This document shows positions 1 through 8,892 of a DNA stretch of 35,736 nt, piece after piece. The DNA comes from Streptomyces lomondensis (GTDB lineage Bacteria > Actinomycetota > Actinomycetes > Streptomycetales > Streptomycetaceae). The translations under genes and the position numbers were made by a program. Numbering within the stretch: the stretch's first letter is position 1; each line of letters starts with the position of its first letter. The DNA lies in contig NZ_BMWC01000025.1 of the NCBI RefSeq assembly GCF_014651035.1, positions 1 through 35,736 of the forward strand, read 5' to 3'. The notes below the pieces were generated by a model, which saw only the letters and a list, made by a program, of their open reading frames with translations, had not been told where the DNA came from and did not search any database.

Positions 1-3000
1 CCGGCCGCGGTGATCGGTCACTCGCAGGGGGAGATCGCGGCGGCGGTGGTCGCGGGTGGTCTGTCGCTGGAGGACGGTGCGCGGGTCGTGGCCTTGCGGT
101 CCAAGGCTCTGCTGGCCCTGTCGGGTGGCGGTGGCATGGTGTCGGTGTCGTTGCCGGTGGGGGAGGTGTGTGAGCGTCTGACGGCCTGGAATGGTCGTAT
201 CTCGGTGGCGGCGGTCAACGGTCCGTCCTCGGTGGTGGTGTCCGGTGAGCCGGATGCGCTGGAGGAGCTGGTGGCCTCCTGCACCGAGCAGGGCGTCCGC
301 GCGAAGAAGATCGCTGTGGACTATGCCTCGCACTCGGCCCAGGTGGAGCTGATCGAGGCGGAGTTGGCGGAGCTGCTGGCGGGCGTGGCGCCGGTTGCGG
401 GCCGGGTGCCGTTCTACTCGACACTCACCGGCACTCTGCTGGACGACACGACGGGCCTGGACGGCGGCTACTGGTATCGCAATCTGCGTTCCACGGTGCA
501 GTTCGAGGAGGCGGTGCGCGCGGCGGCCGGGGACGGTCTTGGCGTGTTCATCGAGGTGAGCCCGCACCCGGTGCTCAACCTCGGACTGCAGGAGACCTTC
601 GACGCGGCCGGTAGTGACGCGGCGGCTCTGGGCACGCTGCGCCGCGACGAGGACGAGGCACACCGCTTCATGACCTCGCTGGCCGAAGCGCATGTCCGGG
701 GCGTGGAGCTGGACTGGCAGGCCGTCTTCGCCGGGCAGCAGGCCACCCACGTGGACCTGCCCACCTACCCCTTCCAACGCCAGCGCTACTGGCCGAAGTC
801 CATGGCTCCAGCCTCTCCGGCGGCACACGGCGGTGACCCGATGGACACGGCGTTCTGGGACGCCGTGGAGAGCCAGGACTTCGGGACGCTCGCCGACACC
901 CTGGGGATCGGCGCGGACGGCCGGGACTCCTGGTCGGACGTGCTTCCCACGCTGTCCTCCTGGCGACGGCAGCAGCGCGAGCAGTCCGTCCTGGACGGCT
1001 GGCGGTACCGCGTCGTCTGGAAGCCGCTGGAGGGCGCCGTCGCGCCGAGCGGCGCCCTGCCCTCCGGGACCTGGCTGATCGTCACCTCGCAGGGAGCGAC
1101 GGACGACGAGCCCGTCCGTGCGGTGGAGCAGGAGCTGGCCCGGCGAGGGGTGCGTACCGTACGCGTGCCCTTCGAGGCCGACGACACGGGACGGGCCATG
1201 GCCCTCCAGTGGCTCGGGGACGCGCTCGCCGACGGGCCCGTCGACGGTGTCCTCTCCTTCCTCGCGCAGGACGAACGCCCCGACCCCTTCCACCCGGTGG
1301 TTCCCGCGGGCGTCGCGGCGACCACGTCCCTCGTCCAGGCCATGACGGACCTGGACGTCACCGCACCCCTGTGGTGCCTGACGCGGGGAGCGGTCGCGGT
1401 GAGCCGCGCCGAGCCGCTCGCGCGGCCGGTCCAGGCGCAGACCTGGGCGCTCGGCCGGGTGATCGGTCTTGAGCACCCCGAGCGCTGGGGCGGCCTCATC
1501 GACCTGCCGGCCGTGCTCGACGAGCAGTCGGCCGCGCGGGTCTGCGGACTGCTCACCGGGGCTGGTGACGAGGATCAACTGGCCGTGCGTTCCCAGGGCG
1601 TGGTCGTACGCAGGCTGGTGCGGTCGCCCGCCGACCGTATGAAGGCCGCGAAGCCCTGGCGGCCGCGCGGCACCGCGCTGGTCACCGGCGGCATGGGGGC
1701 CCTCGGCGGTCACGTCGCCCGCTGGCTCGCCGGGCACGGCGCGGAGCATCTGGTGCTGACCGGACGCAGGGGCGCCGACACCCCCGGCGCGGCCGCGCTC
1801 GAAGCCGAACTCACCGCCATGGGAGTCCGGGTGACCCTGGTGGCCTGCGACGTCTCGGACCGCACGGCCCTGGCCGCCCTGGTCAAGGAGGTGGAGGCCG
1901 CCGACGGCGCGCCCATCCGCTCGGTGGTGCACGCCGCGGGGGAGACGCTGCAGGCGGGCCTCAGGGATTGCGACCCGGCGCAGTTCGCCCGCGTCATGGC
2001 GGCGAAGACGGCCGGCGCGGCGTACCTGGACGAACTGTTCGCCGACGGCTCGCTGGACGCCTTCGTCCTGTTCTCCTCGGGGGCGGCGGTCTGGGGTGGT
2101 GCCGCGCAGGGCGCGTACGCCGTCGCCAACTGCTCTCTCGACGCCCTGGCGGAGCACCGCAGGTCCCGGGGGCTGCCCGCGACCTCGGTCGCCTGGGGCG
2201 GCTGGGCGGGCGGCGGTATGGTCGACGCCGCCGCCGAGGACACCCTCGTCCGCCGCGGACTGCGGCCGATGGCGGCCGAGCCGGCCGTGCGGGCGCTCGT
2301 GCAGGCCGTGGAGCAGGGCGAGACCTGTCTGACCGTCGCCGACATCGACTGGACGTGGTTCGCGCCGGCCTTCACCATCTCCAGGGCCCGGCCGCTGATC
2401 GAGGACGTCCCCGAGGCCGCCGCCGCGCTCCGGACCGACGAGCCGGCCGGGGACACGGCCGCCTTGCCGGCCGCCGGCCTGCGCGAGCGGCTCGCATCGG
2501 CGTCGGACGCGGAGCGCGACAGGACGCTCCTGGAGCTGGTGCGCACCGAGGCGGCCGCCGCGCTGGGGCACCCCTCCGCCGACGCCGTGGAGCCCCAACG
2601 CGCCTTCAAGGAGCTGGGGTTCGACTCGGTCATGGCGGTCGATCTGCGCAACCGGCTCACCGCGGCCACCGGTGTGCGTCTCGAGACCACCGTGGTCTTC
2701 GACGAGCCGTCCCCGGTGGCGCTGCGCGACCGGCTGCGCCGTGAACTGCTGCCGGTGGACGCCGGCCGGGACGCCGGGCCCGACGCCGCGGGCGCCGAGA
2801 CCTCGGAGGACTCCGAGGCGCGTGCCGTACTCGCCGCCGTGCCGATCGCCAGGATCCGCGCGGCAGGCCTGCTGGACCAGCTGCTGCGCCTTGCCGGGGC
2901 CGCCGACGGGGAAGAGGCCGGGGCGGGCCGGGAGGAGCCCGGGGCCGGGGACCGGGTGGACGAGATCAATGCCATGGACATCGACGACCTCGTCCGGATG

Positions 3001-3024
3001 GCGACAGGGACGAAGGACGCCTGA
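1..3024 (+). CDS. Modular type I polyketide synthase, 3' part (AT-KR-ACP-docking)
   Basis: This is the C-terminal 1007 residues of a modular PKS; the gene is open at the left edge, so the KS and the start of the AT are missing. The AT keeps its nucleophile in GHSQG (Ser8 of the fragment) and has YASH at about 108, the signature of methylmalonyl-CoA selectivity. No DH or ER lies between the AT and the KR. The KR (about 335-785) has the Rossmann motif TGGMGALGG and catalytic Tyr706 in a YAVAN motif. It lacks the LDD motif of B-type KRs, has Trp698 eight residues before the Tyr, and has Gln where A2-type KRs have His. It therefore reads as an active A1-type KR. The ACP serine is Ser876 (GFDSV). 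The tail, about 945-1007, is a classical C-terminal docking domain, so the chain passes to the next protein. The first ~600 bases have visibly more GGT/CGT codons than the rest. Function of the domains is secure; the product is unknown. Confidence 0.95.
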   Translation, partial: PAAVIGHSQGEIAAAVVAGGLSLEDGARVVALRSKALLALSGGGGMVSVSLPVGEVCERLTAWNGRISVAAVNGPSSVVVSGEPDALEELVASCTEQGVRAKKIAVDYASHSAQVELIEAELAELLAGVAPVAGRVPFYSTLTGTLLDDTTGLDGGYWYRNLRSTVQFEEAVRAAAGDGLGVFIEVSPHPVLNLGLQETFDAAGSDAAALGTLRRDEDEAHRFMTSLAEAHVRGVELDWQAVFAGQQATHVDLPTYPFQRQRYWPKSMAPASPAAHGGDPMDTAFWDAVESQDFGTLADTLGIGADGRDSWSDVLPTLSSWRRQQREQSVLDGWRYRVVWKPLEGAVAPSGALPSGTWLIVTSQGATDDEPVRAVEQELARRGVRTVRVPFEADDTGRAMALQWLGDALADGPVDGVLSFLAQDERPDPFHPVVPAGVAATTSLVQAMTDLDVTAPLWCLTRGAVAVSRAEPLARPVQAQTWALGRVIGLEHPERWGGLIDLPAVLDEQSAARVCGLLTGAGDEDQLAVRSQGVVVRRLVRSPADRMKAAKPWRPRGTALVTGGMGALGGHVARWLAGHGAEHLVLTGRRGADTPGAAALEAELTAMGVRVTLVACDVSDRTALAALVKEVEAADGAPIRSVVHAAGETLQAGLRDCDPAQFARVMAAKTAGAAYLDELFADGSLDAFVLFSSGAAVWGGAAQGAYAVANCSLDALAEHRRSRGLPATSVAWGGWAGGGMVDAAAEDTLVRRGLRPMAAEPAVRALVQAVEQGETCLTVADIDWTWFAPAFTISRARPLIEDVPEAAAALRTDEPAGDTAALPAAGLRERLASASDAERDRTLLELVRTEAAAALGHPSADAVEPQRAFKELGFDSVMAVDLRNRLTAATGVRLETTVVFDEPSPVALRDRLRRELLPVDAGRDAGPDAAGAETSEDSEARAVLAAVPIARIRAAGLLDQLLRLAGAADGEEAGAGREEPGAGDRVDEINAMDIDDLVRMATGTKDA

Positions 3025-3026
3025 TG

Positions 3027-3090
3027 CCAGAACTGCCGGCGCGCGAACTGCTGATGCGCGAACTTCCGAGACGCGAACCGCTGATGCGAC
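3027..3090. repeat. 15-bp tandem repeat between the two PKS genes
   Basis: The gap between the PKS genes is filled by imperfect 15-bp repeats starting at 3027, 3042, 3057 and 3072, with a fading copy at 3087. Typical units are CGCGAACTGCTGATG and CGCGAACTTCCGAGA. Because the period is a multiple of three, a frame stays open through it, but no domain is encoded. Confidence 0.6.
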
Positions 3091-3106
3091 GACCAGTGTG
3101 GAGTAC

Positions 3107-6100
3107 ATGATGGGGACGCAGGTCGAAGAGATCGTCCAGGCACTGAGGACGTCTCTCGTGGAGAACGAGCGGCTGCGTCAACAGCACCAGCGTCTCGTCG
3201 ACGAACGCACCGAGCCCATCGCCGTCGTGGCGATGAGCTGCCGCCTCCCGGGCGGCGTCCGGTCACCGGAAGACCTCTGGCGGCTCGTCCTGGACGGCGC
3301 GGACGCCATGTCCGGCTTCCCCGACGGGCGCGGCTGGGACGTGGACTGGCTGCGCGGCCTGGGGGATTCGGGCATCACTCCGGAGGGCGGCTTCGTCCAC
3401 GACGCCGACGCCTTCGACCCGGTGCTCTTCGGCATCAGCCCCCGCGAGGCGCTGGCGATGGACCCGCAGCAGCGGCTCCTCCTCGAAGCCACCTGGGAGG
3501 TGCTCGAAAGGGCCGGAGTCGACCCCACGTCCGTACGGGGCACCCGCACCGGGGTGTTCGTGGGCGCCTCGTCGTCGGGGTACAGCGCGGGCATGTACGG
3601 CGACGCCGAGGGCAGCGAGAGCTTCCTGCTCACCGGCGGCGCGGGCAGCGTCCTCTCGGGCCGGCTCTCCTACACCTTCGGCCTGGAGGGGCCGGCGGTG
3701 ACCGTGGACACCGCCTGCTCCTCGTCGCTGGTGGCGCTCCACCTGGCCGTGCGTTCGCTGCGCGGCGGCGAGTGCTCGCTGGCGCTCGCGGGCGGTGTGA
3801 CGGTCATGGCGTCCCCCGGCGCGTTCGTCGAGTTCAGCAAGCAGGGAGGGCTGGCCGGCAACGGCAGGTGCAAGTCGTTCGCGGCAGCCGCCGACGGCAC
3901 CGGCTGGGGCGAGGGCGTGGGCGTCCTGCTCCTGGAGCGGCTGTCCGACGCACGGCGCAACGGCCACCAGGTCCTGGCCGTGGTGCGGGGCAGCGCCGTC
4001 AACCAGGACGGCGCGAGCAACGGCCTGACCGCGCCCAGCGGCCCGGCCCAGCGCAGGGTGATCGGCCAGGCCCTCGCCGACGCCGGACTGGCGCCCGCCG
4101 ACATCGACGCGGTGGAGGCGCACGGCACGGGCACGACGCTGGGCGACCCGATCGAGGCGCAGGCGCTGCTCGCGACGTACGGCCGGCAGCGGTCCGCCGA
4201 GCGGCCGTTGCTGCTCGGCACGGTCAAGTCGAACATCGGCCACACGCAGGCCGCGGCCGGGGCGATCGGCGCGATCAAGACGGTCCTCGCGCTCGGCCAC
4301 GGGGTGCTGCCGCGCACCCTGCACATCGACGAGCCGACCCCGCACGTCGACTGGTCGAGCGGCGCCGTGTCGCTGCTGACCGAGGCCGTCACCTGGCCGG
4401 ACACCGGGCGGCCCCGGCGGGCCGGGGTCTCCGCCTTCGGGTTGAGCGGCACCAACGCCCACCTGATCCTCGAACAAGCCCCGGACGCGGAATCCACGGA
4501 AGCCCCGGACGCCCCGGACGCCGGGGCCGAGGGCGCCCCGCTGCCCGTCGTGCCGCTCCTGGTGTCCGGGCGGACGGACGAGGCGCTGCGCGGACAGGCG
4601 GCCCGGCTCGTCGACCGGCTGCGCGAGACCCCGGACGTACCGCTGACGGACCTCGGTCGGTCCCTCGCCGTGTCCCGCGCGGCCCTGGACCGCCGCGCGG
4701 TGGTCCTGGCGGCCGACCACGCCGCTCTGCTGCGGGGGCTCACGGCGGTGGCCGCGGACGAGCCGGGGCCGGGTGTGGTCCGCGGCGCGGTGCGCGTCGC
4801 GGGCGGCACCGCCTTCCTGTTCACCGGGCAGGGCAGCCAGCGCCTCGGCATGGGGGAGGAACTCCACGCGCTGTTCCCCGCGTTCGCCGAAGCCCTGGAC
4901 GCCGCCTGCGCCCACTTCGACCTGCACCTGCGCACGCCGCTGCGTGCGGTGATGTCCGGCACCGACGCGGACCTGCTGGACCGGACCGAGTACGCCCAGC
5001 CCGCGCTGTTCGCCTTCGAAGTGGCCCTCCACCGGCTCCTGGAGTCATGGGGGGTGCGCCCGGACGCGGTGGCCGGTCACTCGGTGGGAGAGCTTGCCGC
5101 CGCACACGCCGCGGGCATCCTCTCCCTGGAGGACGCCTGCACGCTGGTCGCGGCGCGCGGCCGGCTGATGCAGGCGATGCCCGCGGGCGGCGGCATGGTC
5201 TCCGTCGAGGCGTCGGAGCGGGAGGTGCGGGAGTCGCTGGAGCAGGTGCGCGGCTCGCTCGCGGGCCGCCCCGACGCCGCCCTGTCGATCGCCGCCGTCA
5301 ACGGCCCCGCGGCCGTCGTCGTCTCCGGCGACCGCGCGTCGGTCGACGAGGTCGTGGCGCTGTGGGCGGCCCGTGGCCGCAGGCACAAGGAGCTGCGGAC
5401 CAGCCACGCCTTCCACTCGGCCCACATGGACGCGATGCTGGCCGAGTTCAGGTCCGTCGCCGAGGGTCTGACGTTCCGCCGGCCGGAGATCGACGTCGTC
5501 AGCGCGCTGACCGGCGAACGGCTCACCGCGGACCAGGCGGTCTCCGCCGACTACTGGACCCGGCAGGTCAGGGAGACCGTCCGGTTCGCCGACGCCGTGC
5601 GGCGGCTGAGCGACGACAGCGTCACCACGTTCGTGGAGCTGGGGCCCGACGGGGTGCTGACCGCGCTCGCCCGCGGCTGCCTGGCCGACCGCACCGATGC
5701 CCGGCAGCCGCTGCTCGCCGCCGCGCAGCGACGCGACAGGCCTGCGGCACACGCGCTCTTCACCATGCTCGCCGAACTCCATGTGCAGGGCAGGGCCGTC
5801 GACTGGGACGCGGTGTTCGCAGGCCGCGGCACACGCCGCGTCGACCTGCCGACGTACGCCTTCCAGCGGCAGCGGTACTGGCCCGCGCCCCCCGCGGCCC
5901 GCGCCGGCGCGCCGGAACCCGCAGCCGGGGACGGCGGCTTCTGGAGCGCGGTGGAACACGGCGGGCCCGCCGCGGTGGCGCGGCTCCTGGACGCGCCGGA
6001 GGAGGACGAGGCCGCGCTGCGCACGGTCCTTCCGGCCCTGGCCGCCTACCGCAAGCGCTCCGCGCTCTCCGCGCTGACCAGCGACTGGCGCTACCGGACG

Positions 6101-8749
6101 GCCTGGGAGCCGGTCACGGCCCCCGACTCCGTGTCACTGTCCGGCAGTTGGCTGGTCGTCGGCCCGGACACGGCCCCCGCGGCGAGCGTGACGCGGGCGC
6201 TGCGCGCCCACGGGGCCGCGGTGCTCCGCGTCCCCCTCGCGGGCGCGGACCGGAACACCCTCGCCGACGCCGTGAACCGGCTGTGGCCCGACCCCGCGCT
6301 GCCCCCGCTGGCGGGCGTGCTGTCACTCGAGGCGCTGGCCGAACCCGGGGCCGGGAGCTGCCCCGACGGTGCGTTCGCGGCGACGGCCGCCCTGTTGCAG
6401 GCACTGGGCGACAACGGCGTCTCGGCGCCCCTGTGGTGTCTTACCTCGGGCGCCGTGCGGGCCGTCGGCACCGACCCCGCCCCGGATCCGGTCGCCGCTC
6501 AACTCTGGGGCCTGGCCAGGGTCGTGGCGCTGGAGCACCCCGAGCGGTGGGGTGGCGTGGTCGACCTGCCCGCCGCCCTGGACGAGGCCGCGCTCGACCG
6601 CCTCGTGGGGGTGCTCGGTGCCGCGGACCGCGAGGACCAGCTCGCCGTGCGCGCCACGGGAGTACTGGGGCGCCGGCTGGTGCGCGCCCGCGCCGAGGAC
6701 CGGGAGCCGGTGCGCCGCTGGACCCCGCACGGCACCGTCCTGCTGACCGGCTCGGCCGACGAGCGTACCGCTCATGTGGCCGGCTGGCTGGCCGAACAGG
6801 GCGCCGACCACGTGGTCCTCGCCGGTGCCGACGCCGAGCGGGCCGCGGTCGTGGAGGAGCGGGTGACCGCTGCGGGCGCGAAGGTGACCGTGCTGCCCGG
6901 CCATGTGGAGGACTGCCCCGACCTGGGCGCCCGGATCCGGCAGCTCGCACGCCTGAGCCATGTCACCGCCGTCGTGCACATCGCGCTGCCGACCGAGGCA
7001 GGCGTCCCGCTGGCCGAGACCGAGCCCGCCGAGCTGGCGCGGGCCGTGCGCGCGGAGACCGGACTCGCCCGGCTTCTCGACGGGGCGCTCACCGCTCCCG
7101 AACTCGAGGCGTTCGTGGTGTTCTCCTCCACCGCGGCCACCTGGGGCAGCGGCGGCTTCGCCGTCCGCGCGGCGGTCGGCGCCGCCATGGAGGCCCTCGT
7201 GGAGGCGCGCAGGGAGCGCGGCCTGCCCGGCACGTCCATCGCCTGGGTGCCGTGGGCCGGCTCGTCCCCCGGGGCCGCCGACGAGCAGCTGCGCAGGCGC
7301 GGGGTGCGCCCGCTGCGCCCCGGCCCGGCCGTGATCGCCCTCCAGCAGGCGCTGGACCACGACGACACCTGCGTGGCCATCGCCGACATCGACTGGGCGC
7401 GGTTCACGCCCGCGTTCACCGTCGCCCGGCCCAGTGCGCTGCTCACCGGGGTCCCCGAGGCGCGGGCGGTGCTCGCCGCCCCGGTGACGCAGGCGCTGCC
7501 GGACGAGCCCCCGGCGGCACTCGCCGCCCAGCTGGAGAGCTGCTCGCCGCCCGACCGCCATCAGTTGCTGCTCGACCTGGTCCGCGGCCGTGCGGCGGCG
7601 GTGCTCGGCCATGCGTCGGCCGGCGCCGTAGATGTCGACCGGGACTTCCTGGAGCAGGGCTTCGACTCCCTGACGGCGCTGGAGCTGCGCGACGCCCTGC
7701 AGACGGCGACCGGCCTCGACGACCTCTCCGGCACGCTCCTGTTCGACCACCCCACGCCGTCCGAGCTGGCCCGGCACCTGTCGGCCGTGCTCGCCGACGG
7801 CACCACCGGCGCGGAGGAGGGCGAGGGCGTCGCCGAAGGCGCGGCCGCCGCGCCCACGGCCGGCCGGAGTCCCGCCGCGGGCAGCGGCGGCATCCTCGGC
7901 CAGCTGTTCCGGCACACGCGTTCCCAGGGGGAGTCCACCGAGTACGCGAAGGTCCTGCTGCGGCTCGCCGAGTTCCGCCCGGTCTACACGGACCCGTCCG
8001 ACCTGCCGCGCCCCGCCACCGTCGTGCGTCTCGCGTCGGGCAGGGGACGGGACACGGCCGGCGGCCGGCGGGCCGGGTCCGGCGCGGAGCTGCCCCCGGT
8101 CTTCTGCTGCTGCACGATGTCGATGCTCTCCGGAGCGCACGAGTACGCGAGGCTCGCGGCCGGGTTCCGCGGGTCGCGCAGTGTGTACGCGCTGCCGCAC
8201 CCGGGCTTCGCCGCCGACGAGGCGCTGCCTGCCTCCTACGACGTCCTGATGCGTACGCACGCGGACTCGGTCCTGCGCACCGCGGGGGACGGGCCGTTCG
8301 TGCTGACCGGCCACTCCGGCGGCGCGCAGCTGGCCAACTCCCTCGCGCACGAGCTGGCCGGGCAGGGCCGCCCGCCCGCCGCCGTGGTGCTCCTGGACAG
8401 CTACCCCACGGACAGCGACGTGATGGCGCGGTGGGTCCCCGAGCTCCTGGACGGAATGCTGGAGCGGGACAGCGCGTACACGCCGATGGACGACTTCCGC
8501 ACCACCGCGTGGGCTGCGTATCTCCCGCTCCTGCACGGCGTGACGCCCCAGCCGGTCGATGTGCCCACGCTCCTGATGCGGGCGAGCACCCCCCTGAGCG
8601 AGTGGACGGGGGAGGGCGACTGGCGCGCTTCCTGGCCCCTGCCGCACACGGCCGTCGACGCCCCGGGTGACCACTTCACCCTGATCGGCGACCACGGGGC
8701 GGACGTCGCCCGTCAGATGCAGGAATGGCTCAGGAGCGAGGGCTGCTGA
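3107..8749 (+). CDS. Terminal type I polyketide synthase, KS-AT-KR(inactive)-ACP-TE
   Basis: This 1880-aa single-module PKS ends the assembly line. An N-terminal docking helix (about 1-35) matches the docking tail of the preceding protein. The KS is intact, with Cys204 in DTACSSS, His in EAHGTGT and His in KSNIGHT. The AT has Ser659 (GHSVG) and HAFH at 767-770, which indicates malonyl-CoA. The KR region (about 1205-1430) has lost the glycine-rich NADPH motif (TGSADERTAH) and has Arg1354 where the catalytic Tyr should be, with Gly in place of the Asn. It is almost certainly inactive, leaving a beta-keto group. The ACP serine is Ser1521 (GFDSL). The thioesterase (about 1645-1880) has Ser1737 in GHSGG, an Asp in LLDSY and a His in GDHFTL, and should release or cyclise the chain. 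Two ATGs in tandem (3107, 3110) follow GGAG at 3100; the second has the better spacing. Confidence 0.95.
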   Translation: MMGTQVEEIVQALRTSLVENERLRQQHQRLVDERTEPIAVVAMSCRLPGGVRSPEDLWRLVLDGADAMSGFPDGRGWDVDWLRGLGDSGITPEGGFVHDADAFDPVLFGISPREALAMDPQQRLLLEATWEVLERAGVDPTSVRGTRTGVFVGASSSGYSAGMYGDAEGSESFLLTGGAGSVLSGRLSYTFGLEGPAVTVDTACSSSLVALHLAVRSLRGGECSLALAGGVTVMASPGAFVEFSKQGGLAGNGRCKSFAAAADGTGWGEGVGVLLLERLSDARRNGHQVLAVVRGSAVNQDGASNGLTAPSGPAQRRVIGQALADAGLAPADIDAVEAHGTGTTLGDPIEAQALLATYGRQRSAERPLLLGTVKSNIGHTQAAAGAIGAIKTVLALGHGVLPRTLHIDEPTPHVDWSSGAVSLLTEAVTWPDTGRPRRAGVSAFGLSGTNAHLILEQAPDAESTEAPDAPDAGAEGAPLPVVPLLVSGRTDEALRGQAARLVDRLRETPDVPLTDLGRSLAVSRAALDRRAVVLAADHAALLRGLTAVAADEPGPGVVRGAVRVAGGTAFLFTGQGSQRLGMGEELHALFPAFAEALDAACAHFDLHLRTPLRAVMSGTDADLLDRTEYAQPALFAFEVALHRLLESWGVRPDAVAGHSVGELAAAHAAGILSLEDACTLVAARGRLMQAMPAGGGMVSVEASEREVRESLEQVRGSLAGRPDAALSIAAVNGPAAVVVSGDRASVDEVVALWAARGRRHKELRTSHAFHSAHMDAMLAEFRSVAEGLTFRRPEIDVVSALTGERLTADQAVSADYWTRQVRETVRFADAVRRLSDDSVTTFVELGPDGVLTALARGCLADRTDARQPLLAAAQRRDRPAAHALFTMLAELHVQGRAVDWDAVFAGRGTRRVDLPTYAFQRQRYWPAPPAARAGAPEPAAGDGGFWSAVEHGGPAAVARLLDAPEEDEAALRTVLPALAAYRKRSALSALTSDWRYRTAWEPVTAPDSVSLSGSWLVVGPDTAPAASVTRALRAHGAAVLRVPLAGADRNTLADAVNRLWPDPALPPLAGVLSLEALAEPGAGSCPDGAFAATAALLQALGDNGVSAPLWCLTSGAVRAVGTDPAPDPVAAQLWGLARVVALEHPERWGGVVDLPAALDEAALDRLVGVLGAADREDQLAVRATGVLGRRLVRARAEDREPVRRWTPHGTVLLTGSADERTAHVAGWLAEQGADHVVLAGADAERAAVVEERVTAAGAKVTVLPGHVEDCPDLGARIRQLARLSHVTAVVHIALPTEAGVPLAETEPAELARAVRAETGLARLLDGALTAPELEAFVVFSSTAATWGSGGFAVRAAVGAAMEALVEARRERGLPGTSIAWVPWAGSSPGAADEQLRRRGVRPLRPGPAVIALQQALDHDDTCVAIADIDWARFTPAFTVARPSALLTGVPEARAVLAAPVTQALPDEPPAALAAQLESCSPPDRHQLLLDLVRGRAAAVLGHASAGAVDVDRDFLEQGFDSLTALELRDALQTATGLDDLSGTLLFDHPTPSELARHLSAVLADGTTGAEEGEGVAEGAAAAPTAGRSPAAGSGGILGQLFRHTRSQGESTEYAKVLLRLAEFRPVYTDPSDLPRPATVVRLASGRGRDTAGGRRAGSGAELPPVFCCCTMSMLSGAHEYARLAAGFRGSRSVYALPHPGFAADEALPASYDVLMRTHADSVLRTAGDGPFVLTGHSGGAQLANSLAHELAGQGRPPAAVVLLDSYPTDSDVMARWVPELLDGMLERDSAYTPMDDFRTTAWAAYLPLLHGVTPQPVDVPTLLMRASTPLSEWTGEGDWRASWPLPHTAVDAPGDHFTLIGDHGADVARQMQEWLRSEGC

Positions 8750-8757
8750 GCGGGCCC

Positions 8758-8787
8758 GCCGCCGCACCCCGTACAGGGGTCGGCGGC
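8758..8787 (+). terminator. Hairpin after the last PKS gene
   Basis: The arms GCCGCCGCACCCC and GGGGTCGGCGGC form a 12-bp stem with one bulged base around the loop GTACA, starting 9 bases after the PKS stop codon. There is no T-run, as is usual in Streptomyces. It probably separates the PKS transcript from the following tailoring genes. Confidence 0.6.
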
Positions 8788-8792
8788 CGCGG

Positions 8793-8827
8793 TTAGGGGT
8801 TGCCGCGAGTTTGACCCGATTCATAGT
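8793..8827 (+). promoter_or_regulatory. Candidate promoter with TAGGGGTTG motif, upstream of the tailoring operon
   Basis: TTGCCG (8800-8805) and CATAGT (8822-8827) are 16 bases apart and resemble -35/-10 elements. The -35 overlaps TAGGGGTTG (8794-8802), a 9-mer that recurs exactly in two other intergenic regions. A related AGGGGT lies 20 bases upstream at 8775. This could be an activator-dependent promoter for the five genes that follow; it is inferred from pattern only. Confidence 0.35.
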
Positions 8828-8892
8828 CTCCGAACCGGAGTCGACTTCGCGGACCCGTGGTTCGCATCAACTCTGCCAACGAATGGTTGATT

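Noticed and set aside
3772..8670. Long plus-strand frame overlapping the terminal PKS
   Set aside because: The translation is arginine/glycine-rich without domains, while the overlapping frame carries all PKS motifs.
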